Below the pieces are notes generated by a model, which worked only from the letters and a program-made list of their open reading frames with translations, did no database searches and was not told the DNA's origin. A DNA stretch of 64,000 bases from Halobacteriovorax vibrionivorans. GTDB lineage: Bacteria > Bdellovibrionota > Bacteriovoracia > Bacteriovoracales > Bacteriovoracaceae. Shown here piece after piece: positions 37,697 to 46,687 of the stretch; the stretch's first letter is position 1, and each line of letters begins with the position of its first letter. The stretch is from the NCBI RefSeq assembly GCF_003346865.1, contig NZ_QDKL01000002.1:930001-994000 (forward strand), in the 5' to 3' direction. A program made the translations under genes and the position numbers.

Positions 37697-37984
37697 TTAA
37701 ACTAAAATTCCTAAGATATCTGATTCTTTCATAATAAGGTACTCTTGACCTTCAAGTTTAACTTCGCTTCCTGAATACTTTCCAAAAAGAACCTTATCTC
37801 CTTCTTTTACAGCAAGTTCTGCTACAGATCCATTATCTAAACGGTAACCTGGACCAACAGCAATAACTTCTCCCTGAGCAGGCTTCTCTGAGTGGTTATC
37901 AGGAATAATAATCCCTCCAGCTGTCTTCGTTTCGTCTTCAACTCTTTTAATAAGAACTCTATCTTGTAATGGTTTAACTTGCAT
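37697..37984 (-). CDS. groES: Co-chaperonin GroES
   Basis: The lid of the GroEL chamber. From ATG 37984 the protein is 95 aa: [14 protein letters not shown], the mobile loop [10 protein letters not shown] and GEVIAVGPG, as expected. The frame is open a further seven codons, but ATG 37984 has GGAGG six bases upstream and matches the family N-terminus. It heads the groES-groEL operon, whose upstream region has an inverted repeat over a TTGACA. Confidence 0.97.
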   Translation of the reverse strand: MQVKPLQDRVLIKRVEDETKTAGGIIIPDNHSEKPAQGEVIAVGPGYRLDNGSVAELAVKEGDKVLFGKYSGSEVKLEGQEYLIMKESDILGILV

Positions 37985-38028
37985 AATTCCTCCAGTTAAA
38001 TACATTTTTTGTTTAATTCATAATCTTT

Positions 38029-38072
38029 ATACATAACTTGGTAGCAAACGGATACATGTCAAGGTTATGTAT
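38029..38072 (-). promoter_or_regulatory. Inverted repeat over the groESL promoter region
   Basis: ATACATAACTTG (38029-38040) and CAAGGTTATGTAT (38060-38072) are inverted copies with one extra base and a 19-base spacer. On the minus strand a TTGACA (38062-38057) lies in the distal arm. I found no convincing -10 at normal spacing. CIRCE (TTAGCACTC-N9-GAGTGCTAA) is absent. The repeat may be the binding site of a heat-shock regulator. Confidence 0.5.
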
Positions 38073-38124
38073 CAACTTTTTTTGATGGCACCAAGCACAA
38101 TTTCCTTCACGGAATCTTAAGAAT

Positions 38125-39957
38125 ATGAGATATTGCGAGAAATTAACAAGTTATCCTATAAAAATAAGGATTGAGACCGATAAATACTGTATGAAGCTAA
38201 AGTTTAACCAAAAACTTTTAGGCAAATTCCTGCAGGATGAAACTGCAGAAGAGAGAACATTTTTTGTCCTTACGCTAATTACAGGCGTTTTATCAGCTTT
38301 CGTGGCCGTAGGCCTTCAAAAAGGAGTCCACTGGCTCCAACATATACTAAAAACTGATTCAACTTTTACATGGGAATCCGTTCTTCTTGGAGGCGTGGCC
38401 CTATTTATATCTGGCTGGTTAACCACAAGAAAGTTTCCATTCACAGAGGGTTCTGGAATTCCAAAAGTTCGAGCGGCACTAGTTGTTGATCATGGAAAAA
38501 TTAGCCTTAGAGACACTTTCGCAAAAACAATTACAACATTAATGGCCCTTGGCTCAGGTGTTTCACTTGGACGAGAAGGACCGACTGTAACAATAGCGGC
38601 CGGAATTGCATCTCGCTTAGGTTTTTCATTTCATCTTTCTAAAAAGAAAATAAAGGCCCTCGTTGCCGTAGGTGCAGCTGGTGGTATTGCTGCCGCTTTT
38701 GCAACTCCAATTTCCGCTGTTGTTTTTACACTTGAAGAAGTTGTGGGTGATCTAAACGCAAAAGTACTTGGTTCAATTGTTATCTCTTCTGTTGTTGCCT
38801 CTGTTACAGGACAGATCTTAACAGGACAAACTCACATGTTTGAGCAACTTTATTATAAGATGCATGATCACCGTGAGTTATTATTCTATTTAACAATTGG
38901 TATTGTGTGTGCCTTTATTGGACCACTGTGGATGAAGTCAGTTCTTACCTTTAGAGAATTTAATCGAAAATATATGAAAAGCCATAAGCTAACATATATG
39001 ATGATTGTCTTTTTAATCATTGCACTTATGACCCAAGTTCACTCTAGCGTAATTGGTAGTGGTCACGGAACGATTGAAGATACTCTACTATCGTTAATTC
39101 TTGATCCGAAAATTCTCTTTATCATGTTCTGTCTAAAGTTTCTTGCCACATCACTTTGTTATTCAGCTGGAATATCTGGTGGTCTATTCATGCCAACACT
39201 TTTAATGGGAGCAACTCTTGGGAGTTTAATTGGTTCACTTGCCAATGCCTTTTTTCCAGAGATTACAACAAACACTGGAGCTTATGCATTAGTTGGAATG
39301 GGAGCTTTTTTTGTAACAGTTATTAGAGCACCATTTACTTCAATACTCATCGTCTTTGAATTAACGAGAGACTACAATATTATTCTTCCACTTATGATTG
39401 CAAATATCATTGCCTATATGCTCTCTTCAAAACCAACAGAGAACGAATCAATCTATGAACAAATATCAGCACAAGATGGAATTCATCTACCAACAAAAGA
39501 AGACCTAGAAGTTCTTGATCAACTACATGTTGAAGATGCAATGATTAGAGATATTATTACCTACGGTGCAAGTCTATCTGTTTCTGAAACACTTAAAGAC
39601 ATTGAAGAGCACAATCCAAAACTACAAGGATTTCCCGTTTTAAAAAATGGAAGACTACTTGGAATGATGTCAACATCAGAGCTTCGAGTTCAACACGCTA
39701 AAGGCAATGGTGAAATGAAAATTGAACATTGTTGCGAAAAGAAAATTATAAAGATTTATCCTGATCAGAGTTTATATATTGCACTTCACAGACTCAAAAG
39801 ATTCCATATCTCCCGTCTACCAGTCGTTTCAAGACTTGATGAAAAAAGAATCATTGGAATCCTAACCCCAAAAGATATCGTCAAACAATTTGGTTACCAA
39901 ATTACAGAAGCGAAAGAATCGGAAGAAGTCTCTAAAGAAAACCTTCAATCTAGTTAA
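38125..39957 (+). CDS. ClC-family chloride channel/antiporter with CBS pair
   Basis: A 610-aa membrane protein with about ten or more helices that moves chloride (often with H+). The three selectivity motifs are present: GSGIPKVR, GREGPTV (gating Glu) and GGLFMPTL. A pair of CBS domains follows at about 470-590 and may bind nucleotides. The start is uncertain: the first 22 residues are not typical, and ATG 38191 (MKLKFNQKLL) also fits but has no good ribosome-binding site. It runs divergently from groES. Role: ion balance, volume or acid response. Confidence 0.9.
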   Translation: MRYCEKLTSYPIKIRIETDKYCMKLKFNQKLLGKFLQDETAEERTFFVLTLITGVLSAFVAVGLQKGVHWLQHILKTDSTFTWESVLLGGVALFISGWLTTRKFPFTEGSGIPKVRAALVVDHGKISLRDTFAKTITTLMALGSGVSLGREGPTVTIAAGIASRLGFSFHLSKKKIKALVAVGAAGGIAAAFATPISAVVFTLEEVVGDLNAKVLGSIVISSVVASVTGQILTGQTHMFEQLYYKMHDHRELLFYLTIGIVCAFIGPLWMKSVLTFREFNRKYMKSHKLTYMMIVFLIIALMTQVHSSVIGSGHGTIEDTLLSLILDPKILFIMFCLKFLATSLCYSAGISGGLFMPTLLMGATLGSLIGSLANAFFPEITTNTGAYALVGMGAFFVTVIRAPFTSILIVFELTRDYNIILPLMIANIIAYMLSSKPTENESIYEQISAQDGIHLPTKEDLEVLDQLHVEDAMIRDIITYGASLSVSETLKDIEEHNPKLQGFPVLKNGRLLGMMSTSELRVQHAKGNGEMKIEHCCEKKIIKIYPDQSLYIALHRLKRFHISRLPVVSRLDEKRIIGILTPKDIVKQFGYQITEAKESEEVSKENLQSS

Positions 39958-40096
39958 GCAATTCTTAAAAGGCAGTTAATTAAAGTCAAATTCACCTTTC
40001 CTAACCTTGACCCCTATCGACTTTCAAAAATTGGGTTGCTACAAATTTCTTCATCAATATTTTTTGTCTAACAACCTAACTAAAAAGGAGAGGGTA

Positions 40097-41263
40097 ATGA
40101 AGAAACTCTTATTAGCATCAGCTATGTTTCTAACAACATTCTCGTCGCAAGCGGCGCGAGTACAATTCGATTTTGATGTACTATCATCAGGTGCATCGAT
40201 TTATCCATGTAATGCTGGTTTAAAGCACAAGCCTCAAAGAGGAAAGATTTGCTACAATCCAGAAACGTTTCAATCTTGTAATCCAGATGGCAATGGTGTA
40301 GCTGGTCAGCCAACTAGTGGTCAAAATGGTGGAGGCTTTCCATTCCCAGGAGGTGGAGCAACTGGTGGTCAATTCCCAGGCAATGGCCCATTCCCAGGAC
40401 AAGGTAACGGACCAGGTCTATTGGCAGATATTGGCTTACAAGAAACTCCTCCACCATCGAATAATTGTGATCCACAAACTGGTGTAGGCTGTGACTGTGT
40501 ATGTACAGGAGATATGGATGGGGATTACGACAATACTCTTGATGTAATGAAAGCTACGTATACAGCATGGAGAGATCATGGCGACCCAACTTATGGAATC
40601 GATAGAGACCTAGAGGTAATCGCTGGAACTCATAGTTACAATGAATTAGAAGATGAGTATTTTACAGGAAACAAATTTGCAGCAAGACTTAAAGAACTTT
40701 CGTTCAATCTAGGTTCAGAAAAGTATGGTTCTAAATACTTTGTTGATATTTGTTTTAGAGCGACTCAAATTGATTACTTAACTGAAAATCAAGATGAATC
40801 ATTTAACATCAATGTTGATGAAATTGTTAAGTATGCAGATAATAATCAACAAGAGTCTCTAACTCCATTCTACAAAGCAGAAAGAAAAGTTACAGCAACT
40901 GACTTAGCAGGTTCTCCTACAATTGATCTAAACTGGGACTTAAACAATGGACCAATCGTATGGTCAGCACACAGCTACCAGTCACTTGCAAATCTACATG
41001 TTAAAACAGTTCTATACTGTAAAGACAAAAATGGTGGAAGTATTTTCGTAGATGGGCCAACAGCTTCTCTTGCTAATAATTCAACTGTTAACTTTCCAGA
41101 TCTACAAGGTCCAGCAGACCTTAGAGGATGTGTGGTTCGTTATGTTTTCAAAGAAAAAAGCGGACATTCTCCTAACATGATTGATCGAGTCAGAAGATGG
41201 AAAATGCATGGTGCAAATATTTGTACTGACACAGCAATTACAAGTCTAAATGGCGGATTATAA
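40097..41263 (+). CDS. Exported Gly/Pro-rich, Cys-containing protein, unknown family
   Basis: 388 aa from ATG 40097, chosen because AAGGAGAGGG lies just upstream and a signal peptide (MKKLLLASAMFLTTFSSQA) starts there. After about 45 residues comes a flexible stretch of Gly-Phe-Pro repeats (FPGGG, FPGNG, FPGQG) at about 75-115. A Cys cluster follows (NNCDPQTGVGCDCVC), then a larger folded region with four more Cys. Probably secreted or surface-exposed, with disulfides. It is the first gene of a five-gene exported set and is followed by a terminator. I do not recognise a family. Confidence 0.72.
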   Translation: MKKLLLASAMFLTTFSSQAARVQFDFDVLSSGASIYPCNAGLKHKPQRGKICYNPETFQSCNPDGNGVAGQPTSGQNGGGFPFPGGGATGGQFPGNGPFPGQGNGPGLLADIGLQETPPPSNNCDPQTGVGCDCVCTGDMDGDYDNTLDVMKATYTAWRDHGDPTYGIDRDLEVIAGTHSYNELEDEYFTGNKFAARLKELSFNLGSEKYGSKYFVDICFRATQIDYLTENQDESFNINVDEIVKYADNNQQESLTPFYKAERKVTATDLAGSPTIDLNWDLNNGPIVWSAHSYQSLANLHVKTVLYCKDKNGGSIFVDGPTASLANNSTVNFPDLQGPADLRGCVVRYVFKEKSGHSPNMIDRVRRWKMHGANICTDTAITSLNGGL

Positions 41264-41276
41264 GAAATAGTTTATT

Positions 41277-41304
41277 GGGTGAAGTCTAGGCTTCACCCTT
41301 TTTT
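41277..41304 (+). terminator. Terminator between the first and second secreted-protein genes
   Basis: GGGTGAAG-TCTAGG-CTTCACCC (8-bp stem) followed by six T residues. The next gene starts 24 bases later, so its expression needs read-through or a promoter squeezed into this short gap. Confidence 0.88.
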
Positions 41305-41327
41305 ATCAATTTGTGAGGGGGGGGAAT

Positions 41328-42968
41328 ATGAAAGGAATACTTCTTATATTAGTAACTTTAATTAGCTTTAGAAGCTATGCATGCGTAAATATTAATGCTC
41401 CAGAAGCTATTAATGTTTCTCTTTCATTAATTGATAAAAAAGCGATGATTTTTGATGAAGAAGGTATTTTTCAAGATGAAATGCCTTCTCTTCTAGCATC
41501 CTCATGTCAAAAAGCTGCAAGCCAAAAAAAGTTCATGATGTTTGCAATTGGTATTGAGAATTTTATATTATCTGATGAGTTTTTATCTTTCAGCATAAAT
41601 GACACTCTAACGTTTGGCTCCAAAGATCAGTGCAGAATAGAGAATGTCGAAAAAATCAATGGACTAAAAAAAGAAGATCGAAATAAAAGACTTCAAAGAA
41701 GAAGATATCTTATTAATCACTGTGTAAGTTTTGATGTAGAAGATAAATCAAAAACAGGATTGGAGCTTCCAGAGGAAGGCCAACCAGGCTGTAAACTAAA
41801 TCGCATTGATAAAAACAGTGCTAACTTCTTTGGGTTTTTCTGCTTTTTTAAACCAAAGCCAGATTCTCAATTTAAAATTACTCCAAAAATAGCTCAAAAA
41901 TGCCTTGAAAAAGAATTCTACAATGAGAATAAATTTGCACTACAAGATATCATGGGAACACTTGAACTTTATGCCGCAGGAGATGCCACGGGTAGGTCTG
42001 CAAAACTTGAGTTTTTGGAAGATATAAAATTTAGATTTACTCAAAACCCAGACCCTATAGTACCAACAAATAAATCTCGTTACGAAGATATTCCGAAGTG
42101 GCCAACACAATGGAAAATAAAAAATACAACAGTAGGAAAAATAAATATAAACAAAATATCGGATGAGCTTATAACAATTAAAGCTCCGATTTTGGTCAAC
42201 AATCAATGTGAAGAATCCAAATGTTTGAATGGAGTTTGCACTTCTTCCTGCGATTACAGCCAACCAGTTGCAAGTGAATATGCTCTTTTTGATATCACAA
42301 ACCCAAAAAAGAAAGAGTATATAAAGTCATGGTTTGATGGTGGTATAGCTCCAGCAGATTGGATCGGAATGATAAGTGGTTTAGGGATATCTCTTAACAA
42401 AAACTCTCTTGAAAAAAACCGACGCTATCGTCTTGAAGTCGATATGAGCGATATTGAGTATAATTATATGATGTTTAAGGGACAAATTGAAAGTCGCCTG
42501 CTCTTGAATCCTAATACAATTCCTAACATTGCACGAGAGGGGCAAACTATTGGTTCAATCAATCCAATTGGAGAAATTCAGCGCTATAATAGCTTACCTA
42601 GTTTTCCTGTTTTCGACACAATTAGGTTTACCGGTGAAAACCATGTAGGAGTTAAAAACTCTGTTAACTCAATAAGTAGAGTCTTTAAAAATACAGTATG
42701 GCCACCATACTTCACAGACTACTGTGAAAATGGGCAATGTATTCTAAAAAAAGATCATCGTTTATTATTTGCACTAGAGTTTAATATAGATATCGACAAG
42801 AACGATAAATATATTATTGAAAATGTTTCATATAAAAAAATATCTAATCATAACAATCAAACAACAATACAGAACTTTAAAGGACCATATTTCACGTGTG
42901 AACCTCCTGGATCAGACCAAGATGACGATGGATGGGATGATGATGACTTTGGGGATATTGATTTCTAA
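41328..42968 (+). CDS. Exported Cys-rich protein, unknown family
   Basis: 546 aa from ATG 41328. A signal peptide (about 1-18, ...SFRSYAC) is followed by a mixed alpha/beta protein with many Cys, some in tight pairs (QCEESKCLNGVCTSSC), and a very acidic tail (DQDDDGWDDDDFGD). The acidic end may bind calcium. The ribosome-binding site is a run of eight G (41317-41324), and the frame is also open from a GTG at 41313. 28 bp separate it from the next gene. No family recognised. Confidence 0.72.
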   Translation: MKGILLILVTLISFRSYACVNINAPEAINVSLSLIDKKAMIFDEEGIFQDEMPSLLASSCQKAASQKKFMMFAIGIENFILSDEFLSFSINDTLTFGSKDQCRIENVEKINGLKKEDRNKRLQRRRYLINHCVSFDVEDKSKTGLELPEEGQPGCKLNRIDKNSANFFGFFCFFKPKPDSQFKITPKIAQKCLEKEFYNENKFALQDIMGTLELYAAGDATGRSAKLEFLEDIKFRFTQNPDPIVPTNKSRYEDIPKWPTQWKIKNTTVGKININKISDELITIKAPILVNNQCEESKCLNGVCTSSCDYSQPVASEYALFDITNPKKKEYIKSWFDGGIAPADWIGMISGLGISLNKNSLEKNRRYRLEVDMSDIEYNYMMFKGQIESRLLLNPNTIPNIAREGQTIGSINPIGEIQRYNSLPSFPVFDTIRFTGENHVGVKNSVNSISRVFKNTVWPPYFTDYCENGQCILKKDHRLLFALEFNIDIDKNDKYIIENVSYKKISNHNNQTTIQNFKGPYFTCEPPGSDQDDDGWDDDDFGDIDF

Positions 42969-42996
42969 AAAAGACTTACTAAAAGAGGAGAATGAA

Positions 42997-43518
42997 ATGA
43001 GAAAGTTATTACTAGTATTAATGATTATGACTACTTCAGTATTTGCAAATGATGTCGATGACATGTTTGGGGGAGGTGAAGACCAATTTGAATTCGAAAA
43101 ATTTTCAAATGAAGAGATATTACTAAAGATTGAAGAAGACATTAAAGTCTCTTGCCGAAAAGGTCTTTGTACTTTATTTGCTTCTGAAAATAAATTTGGA
43201 GGATTTGAAGTAGGATTTAATATCGGAGAGGGTATGAATCAGCAAGCTGGTAGTGGTGTGAATATCTACACAGGAGGATACGGTGGACAAATCAATGGTG
43301 AATACTGGGGAGTTAACGTTAGATACTACAACGGGAAATGTACTCAGCGCATCAAGGTACCTAAGTCTGTTTATATTGCTATTAATCGCTACATGTATGG
43401 CCTACTTGATACAGATGGCAATACTCGCCGCGGTTTCACTCCTGCCGATGAAGCAATGATCCTTTTCTATACGACAATCATTGGAAAATCAGGAAATTGT
43501 GGCAAGAGTAATCAATAA
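42997..43518 (+). CDS. Exported small protein of the secreted cluster
   Basis: 173 aa from ATG 42997. The open frame runs back into the previous gene, but ATG 42997 has AGAGGAG seven bases upstream and starts a signal peptide (MRKLLLVLMIMTTSVFA). The mature part has an acidic stretch (DDMFGGGEDQFEFE), a Gly/Tyr-rich segment (GSGVNIYTGGYGGQ) and four Cys that may pair. It would be periplasmic or secreted. It lies 28 bp after the 546-aa gene, so the two are co-transcribed. No family recognised. Confidence 0.7.
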   Translation: MRKLLLVLMIMTTSVFANDVDDMFGGGEDQFEFEKFSNEEILLKIEEDIKVSCRKGLCTLFASENKFGGFEVGFNIGEGMNQQAGSGVNIYTGGYGGQINGEYWGVNVRYYNGKCTQRIKVPKSVYIAINRYMYGLLDTDGNTRRGFTPADEAMILFYTTIIGKSGNCGKSNQ

Positions 43519-43560
43519 TTAACTTTTTCTTTAATTGTTAAGAAAAACTCAAAATTATAA

Positions 43561-43589
43561 AACCTCTCTATGAAGAGAGGTTTTTTTAT
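43561..43589 (+). terminator. Terminator hairpin with the next gene's start codon in its loop
   Basis: AACCTCTCT-ATGA-AGAGAGGTT (9-bp stem) is followed by TTTTT. The ATG of the 880-aa gene is in the 4-base loop and the T-run encodes its Phe-Phe. No ribosome-binding site precedes it; the upstream arm is even anti-Shine-Dalgarno-like (CCTCT). Confidence 0.8.
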
Positions 43590-46212
43590 TGCTTTTATAT
43601 TTTGGGTCTCACTAAGTACTCTTGCTGGTACGAAGTGGAATGAGTGGAAAAACTTAGATCTTAATGATCTTGATGTGGAGTTAAGTAAGGTTCAGTTAAG
43701 AAATCGTGCTTCATGTGCCATTGATTCCAAAAAGCCAACACGATCCATGTTTATTTTTATAAACAATACGATTGCAGCAAAGGCAGCATATCGTCTTGCC
43801 AATAGAACAGGACAAGATAGAGCAACAATTACCAAAGAACTTATACGAGACTTTCGAAATAAAACAACAAGACTTACACAAGAGATTCATGAGAAATTAC
43901 TTTCCGGCCAGCTTCCACTCCTCCCACATCTTGATAGTGAAAATAATATTCCTGTTAAGTACCGAACAATGCTTAAAGAATGTTATGGAAAGTTACAATG
44001 CCCGCAACTTAATTATTATATTGAAAATATTTGGACTTCTTCCCATCGATTAAAGCATCGTCTTTATGACAGTTTTGAGGATAGTAACTACTTCAACTCT
44101 AAGTACATTAAAGATAGTAATACGTACAAATGTTTAAAAGTAAAAAAGTTTGGCCCATTACAGGCAAACCTCTTTGGACAAAAACCAAGCATCCAAGACC
44201 TGAATAGGATTGCAAAACAACTTAGCGACATAGGTGAAACAGTAGACGAATGTCGCATGGATGGAATTGATACACTTGAGAACTTACAAGTAGCTGGTTA
44301 TCAATTTGATATTAAAAATATAAAAGAGCGTTATTGGGATAAAAAAGTTGGCTTTGATTACTGGAATTCGATGAAACTCTACTTTGCATGGGCAATGAAG
44401 AATCTGAAAGTCGAAAACACAAAATATGAAAATATAATTCGCAATTCAAACACTCAAGATTATATTCTATTTTCTCCTAATGGATGTCGTAGTGATATCA
44501 TGCCTACTTGTAATAATAAGAGACTTGCAGAGAATTCATTCCGCGAGTTTTCTCGTAGGAACTTTGAAAAAGAAGCGCTTGAACTCGATATTCTATCCCC
44601 TATTTCAGAAGGCGTTCAAAATGATTTATTAAAAGATCCATTTGCTAATGTTAATAAAGATATCTTAGACCTTGGCTCTTACGATGATGCAGATGCTTGG
44701 ATTCAACAGATATTCAAAAACCAAACACAGACTAAGAATTATGTGAAAAACAAGCTAATTGATGCCTTAACATTCTATACCCTAGTAAGAAAAAGACTCA
44801 ATCCAAAAGAAGTTAGAGATCAATTAGATTTTTACTTCCGAAATCTTGATGGAAATATTATTAAAAATGACCTCTACTATCTTTGTGCAGAGGCATCTGT
44901 TATATCTGATGATATATTCAGTTTTACGAAAAAGCATATTGAAGGACTTAAAGGAACTGAGTTAATTGATAATCTCGACATTCTCTTTACAGACTCTCCC
45001 TACAATAAAATCATTGATTACTACAAAGAACTAATGGATGAGACGAGATCATATTGTAAAGGTCTTAAGCAAAAAGAGATTTGGGATGAAAATTTTGAAA
45101 TAGAATATGAAGGTTTTCATCAATGGTATATTGACAAAACTCGTGCTGATCAGTCATTTGAAACCTTTCCAGACAAGCATTATGAAAGTGACGCTCTTTC
45201 ACAAGACTTCATCATCTACAAAAATGGTGACATTATTTGTCGATCAATTAGTCACTGTTTAAGAAAATCAATCATCAGTATCATTGAAACATCACGTGCT
45301 ACTTACTATGGTGACTTATTTTGGAAATCAAAATTCTCACAGCCATCTTCAGACCTCTTCAATCCCTATGCTGAAAGGGTTGCTTGTAAAGTCTACGACC
45401 CCTACTTTAAAACAAAACAAGTTATGACTCGATTTGTATCCGATATTGGCCAAGGACTCATGAGCTGGTTTACTCCAGGTGTACTTTACACACGTGTAAG
45501 TCTAACTCCTGGTTACGTTACTTCATTTAATAAAATGATCGAAGATGGACAAATTGAATTTAATAAAGAATATGAAAAATCTAAGGTTAATGTAGAATTG
45601 ATTACTGAATTTGGCCCTCTAATTGGTGTACCATGTGCAGTATCAATTACAGGAAGTAATAACAGCCCTACAAATCTATATCACTTTCGAGGAATATCAG
45701 TGGGTGCATGTGTTGACCGCCAAGGTGGTGATATCATCGCCAACAGTGGTTCCGATATTAGTGATAAACAAACAGATGGTGTCGCAGCATGTGCTGCATG
45801 TAGAATTAACTTTGAAGGAATTTCAAATACACTAACTTACTTCAACTCTAAACTTGGTCCATTTTTCTATATCGCTCGGGCCCTATACAGTCTCTATCAG
45901 GGACTCACTGATTTTGATAATATTCCAAGAAGATGGGAACTTGACCTGAACAAATTAAAAACGACATACCAACGCTATGGCGAGATTCCAAAAAGCTGCC
46001 GTTCAACTCTTTTAAATGGTCGAAATTGTCTTAAAGACAAAGAAGAACTCGCAGCTGTCGAACTCATACAAAAAAATGAATTAACAATCCTAGCATCTAA
46101 AAAGATTATAAGCGGATATAAGTTTAAGGTTCAAGAATGTAACAATGAACTCACCGTCATGATTGATAAACATTTCACAAGGCTATTTTCAAAATGCAAA
46201 AGAAAGCATTAA
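43570..46212 (+). CDS. Large exported Cys-containing protein, unknown family
   Basis: 880 aa with a signal peptide (MKRGFFIAFIFWVSLSTLAG), the only in-frame start that keeps it. The rest is mostly helical, with scattered Cys and one tight group near the C-terminus (GVAACAACRINFEG) in a region that also has a hydrophobic stretch (FFYIARALYSLYQGL). It may be periplasmic or surface-attached. Its start codon is inside the terminator hairpin of the preceding gene. It overlaps the next small gene by 19 bp, so those two are coupled. No family recognised. Confidence 0.72.
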   Translation: MKRGFFIAFIFWVSLSTLAGTKWNEWKNLDLNDLDVELSKVQLRNRASCAIDSKKPTRSMFIFINNTIAAKAAYRLANRTGQDRATITKELIRDFRNKTTRLTQEIHEKLLSGQLPLLPHLDSENNIPVKYRTMLKECYGKLQCPQLNYYIENIWTSSHRLKHRLYDSFEDSNYFNSKYIKDSNTYKCLKVKKFGPLQANLFGQKPSIQDLNRIAKQLSDIGETVDECRMDGIDTLENLQVAGYQFDIKNIKERYWDKKVGFDYWNSMKLYFAWAMKNLKVENTKYENIIRNSNTQDYILFSPNGCRSDIMPTCNNKRLAENSFREFSRRNFEKEALELDILSPISEGVQNDLLKDPFANVNKDILDLGSYDDADAWIQQIFKNQTQTKNYVKNKLIDALTFYTLVRKRLNPKEVRDQLDFYFRNLDGNIIKNDLYYLCAEASVISDDIFSFTKKHIEGLKGTELIDNLDILFTDSPYNKIIDYYKELMDETRSYCKGLKQKEIWDENFEIEYEGFHQWYIDKTRADQSFETFPDKHYESDALSQDFIIYKNGDIICRSISHCLRKSIISIIETSRATYYGDLFWKSKFSQPSSDLFNPYAERVACKVYDPYFKTKQVMTRFVSDIGQGLMSWFTPGVLYTRVSLTPGYVTSFNKMIEDGQIEFNKEYEKSKVNVELITEFGPLIGVPCAVSITGSNNSPTNLYHFRGISVGACVDRQGGDIIANSGSDISDKQTDGVAACAACRINFEGISNTLTYFNSKLGPFFYIARALYSLYQGLTDFDNIPRRWELDLNKLKTTYQRYGEIPKSCRSTLLNGRNCLKDKEELAAVELIQKNELTILASKKIISGYKFKVQECNNELTVMIDKHFTRLFSKCKRKH

Positions 46213-46685
46213 TACTTCTATTCATGCTTCTTACAATCTCAAATGCTTTTGCAATAAAGCTTGATATTGTTTGGACAGAAAATTTTGAAAAAGAAATACA
46301 TCTTGAATGTAGGGATCCAGGGTGTCTTGATGGTTCGAGTCGAGGTATCATTTTCGAATCAATATGCGATGAATGTTTTTCTGACTCTATTAATGCAACT
46401 TTCATCTTTAATGACATCACAACGTATCTACATCGTGGTGAACTTATAAGCACAGATGAATTTATTAATTATTTATTTGAAGAGGAATACATAACTATCC
46501 AATATGATACTCCATACGATGTTGTATCAAGTAGATCTAAAGAAATCAAAAAGCTCCTATTTCAAAACTTATGTCCAAATGAATACGATGCTATTATTTT
46601 CTTTGAAAGAGGCTATGGAAATATATTTTCCTCCCCACAATTAATTTACTGTGGAGAGGAAGTTTACTCGGCTTTATTATTTTAG
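46194..46685 (+). CDS. Exported small Cys protein, end of secreted cluster
   Basis: 163 aa with a signal peptide (about 1-20, MLLTISNAFA). The mature part holds Cys pairs (LECRDPGC, ESICDECF) and two more Cys near the C-terminus, suggesting disulfides. It starts inside the last codons of the 880-aa gene, a sign of translational coupling, and ends 2 bp before the convergent polA. Its last codons contain a 12-bp imperfect stem (TTCCTCTCCACA on the minus strand) that could serve as the polA terminator. No family recognised. Confidence 0.66.
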   Translation: MQKKALILLFMLLTISNAFAIKLDIVWTENFEKEIHLECRDPGCLDGSSRGIIFESICDECFSDSINATFIFNDITTYLHRGELISTDEFINYLFEEEYITIQYDTPYDVVSSRSKEIKKLLFQNLCPNEYDAIIFFERGYGNIFSSPQLIYCGEEVYSALLF

Positions 46686-46687
46686 AG

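Noticed and set aside
40007..40096. 30-residue N-terminal extension of the 388-aa exported protein
   Set aside because: AAGGAGAGGG and a classical signal peptide mark ATG 40097 as the start.
42817..42996. 60-codon N-terminal extension of the 173-aa exported protein
   Set aside because: It overlaps the end of the previous gene in another frame and has no signal character; ATG 42997 has a strong ribosome-binding site and a signal peptide.
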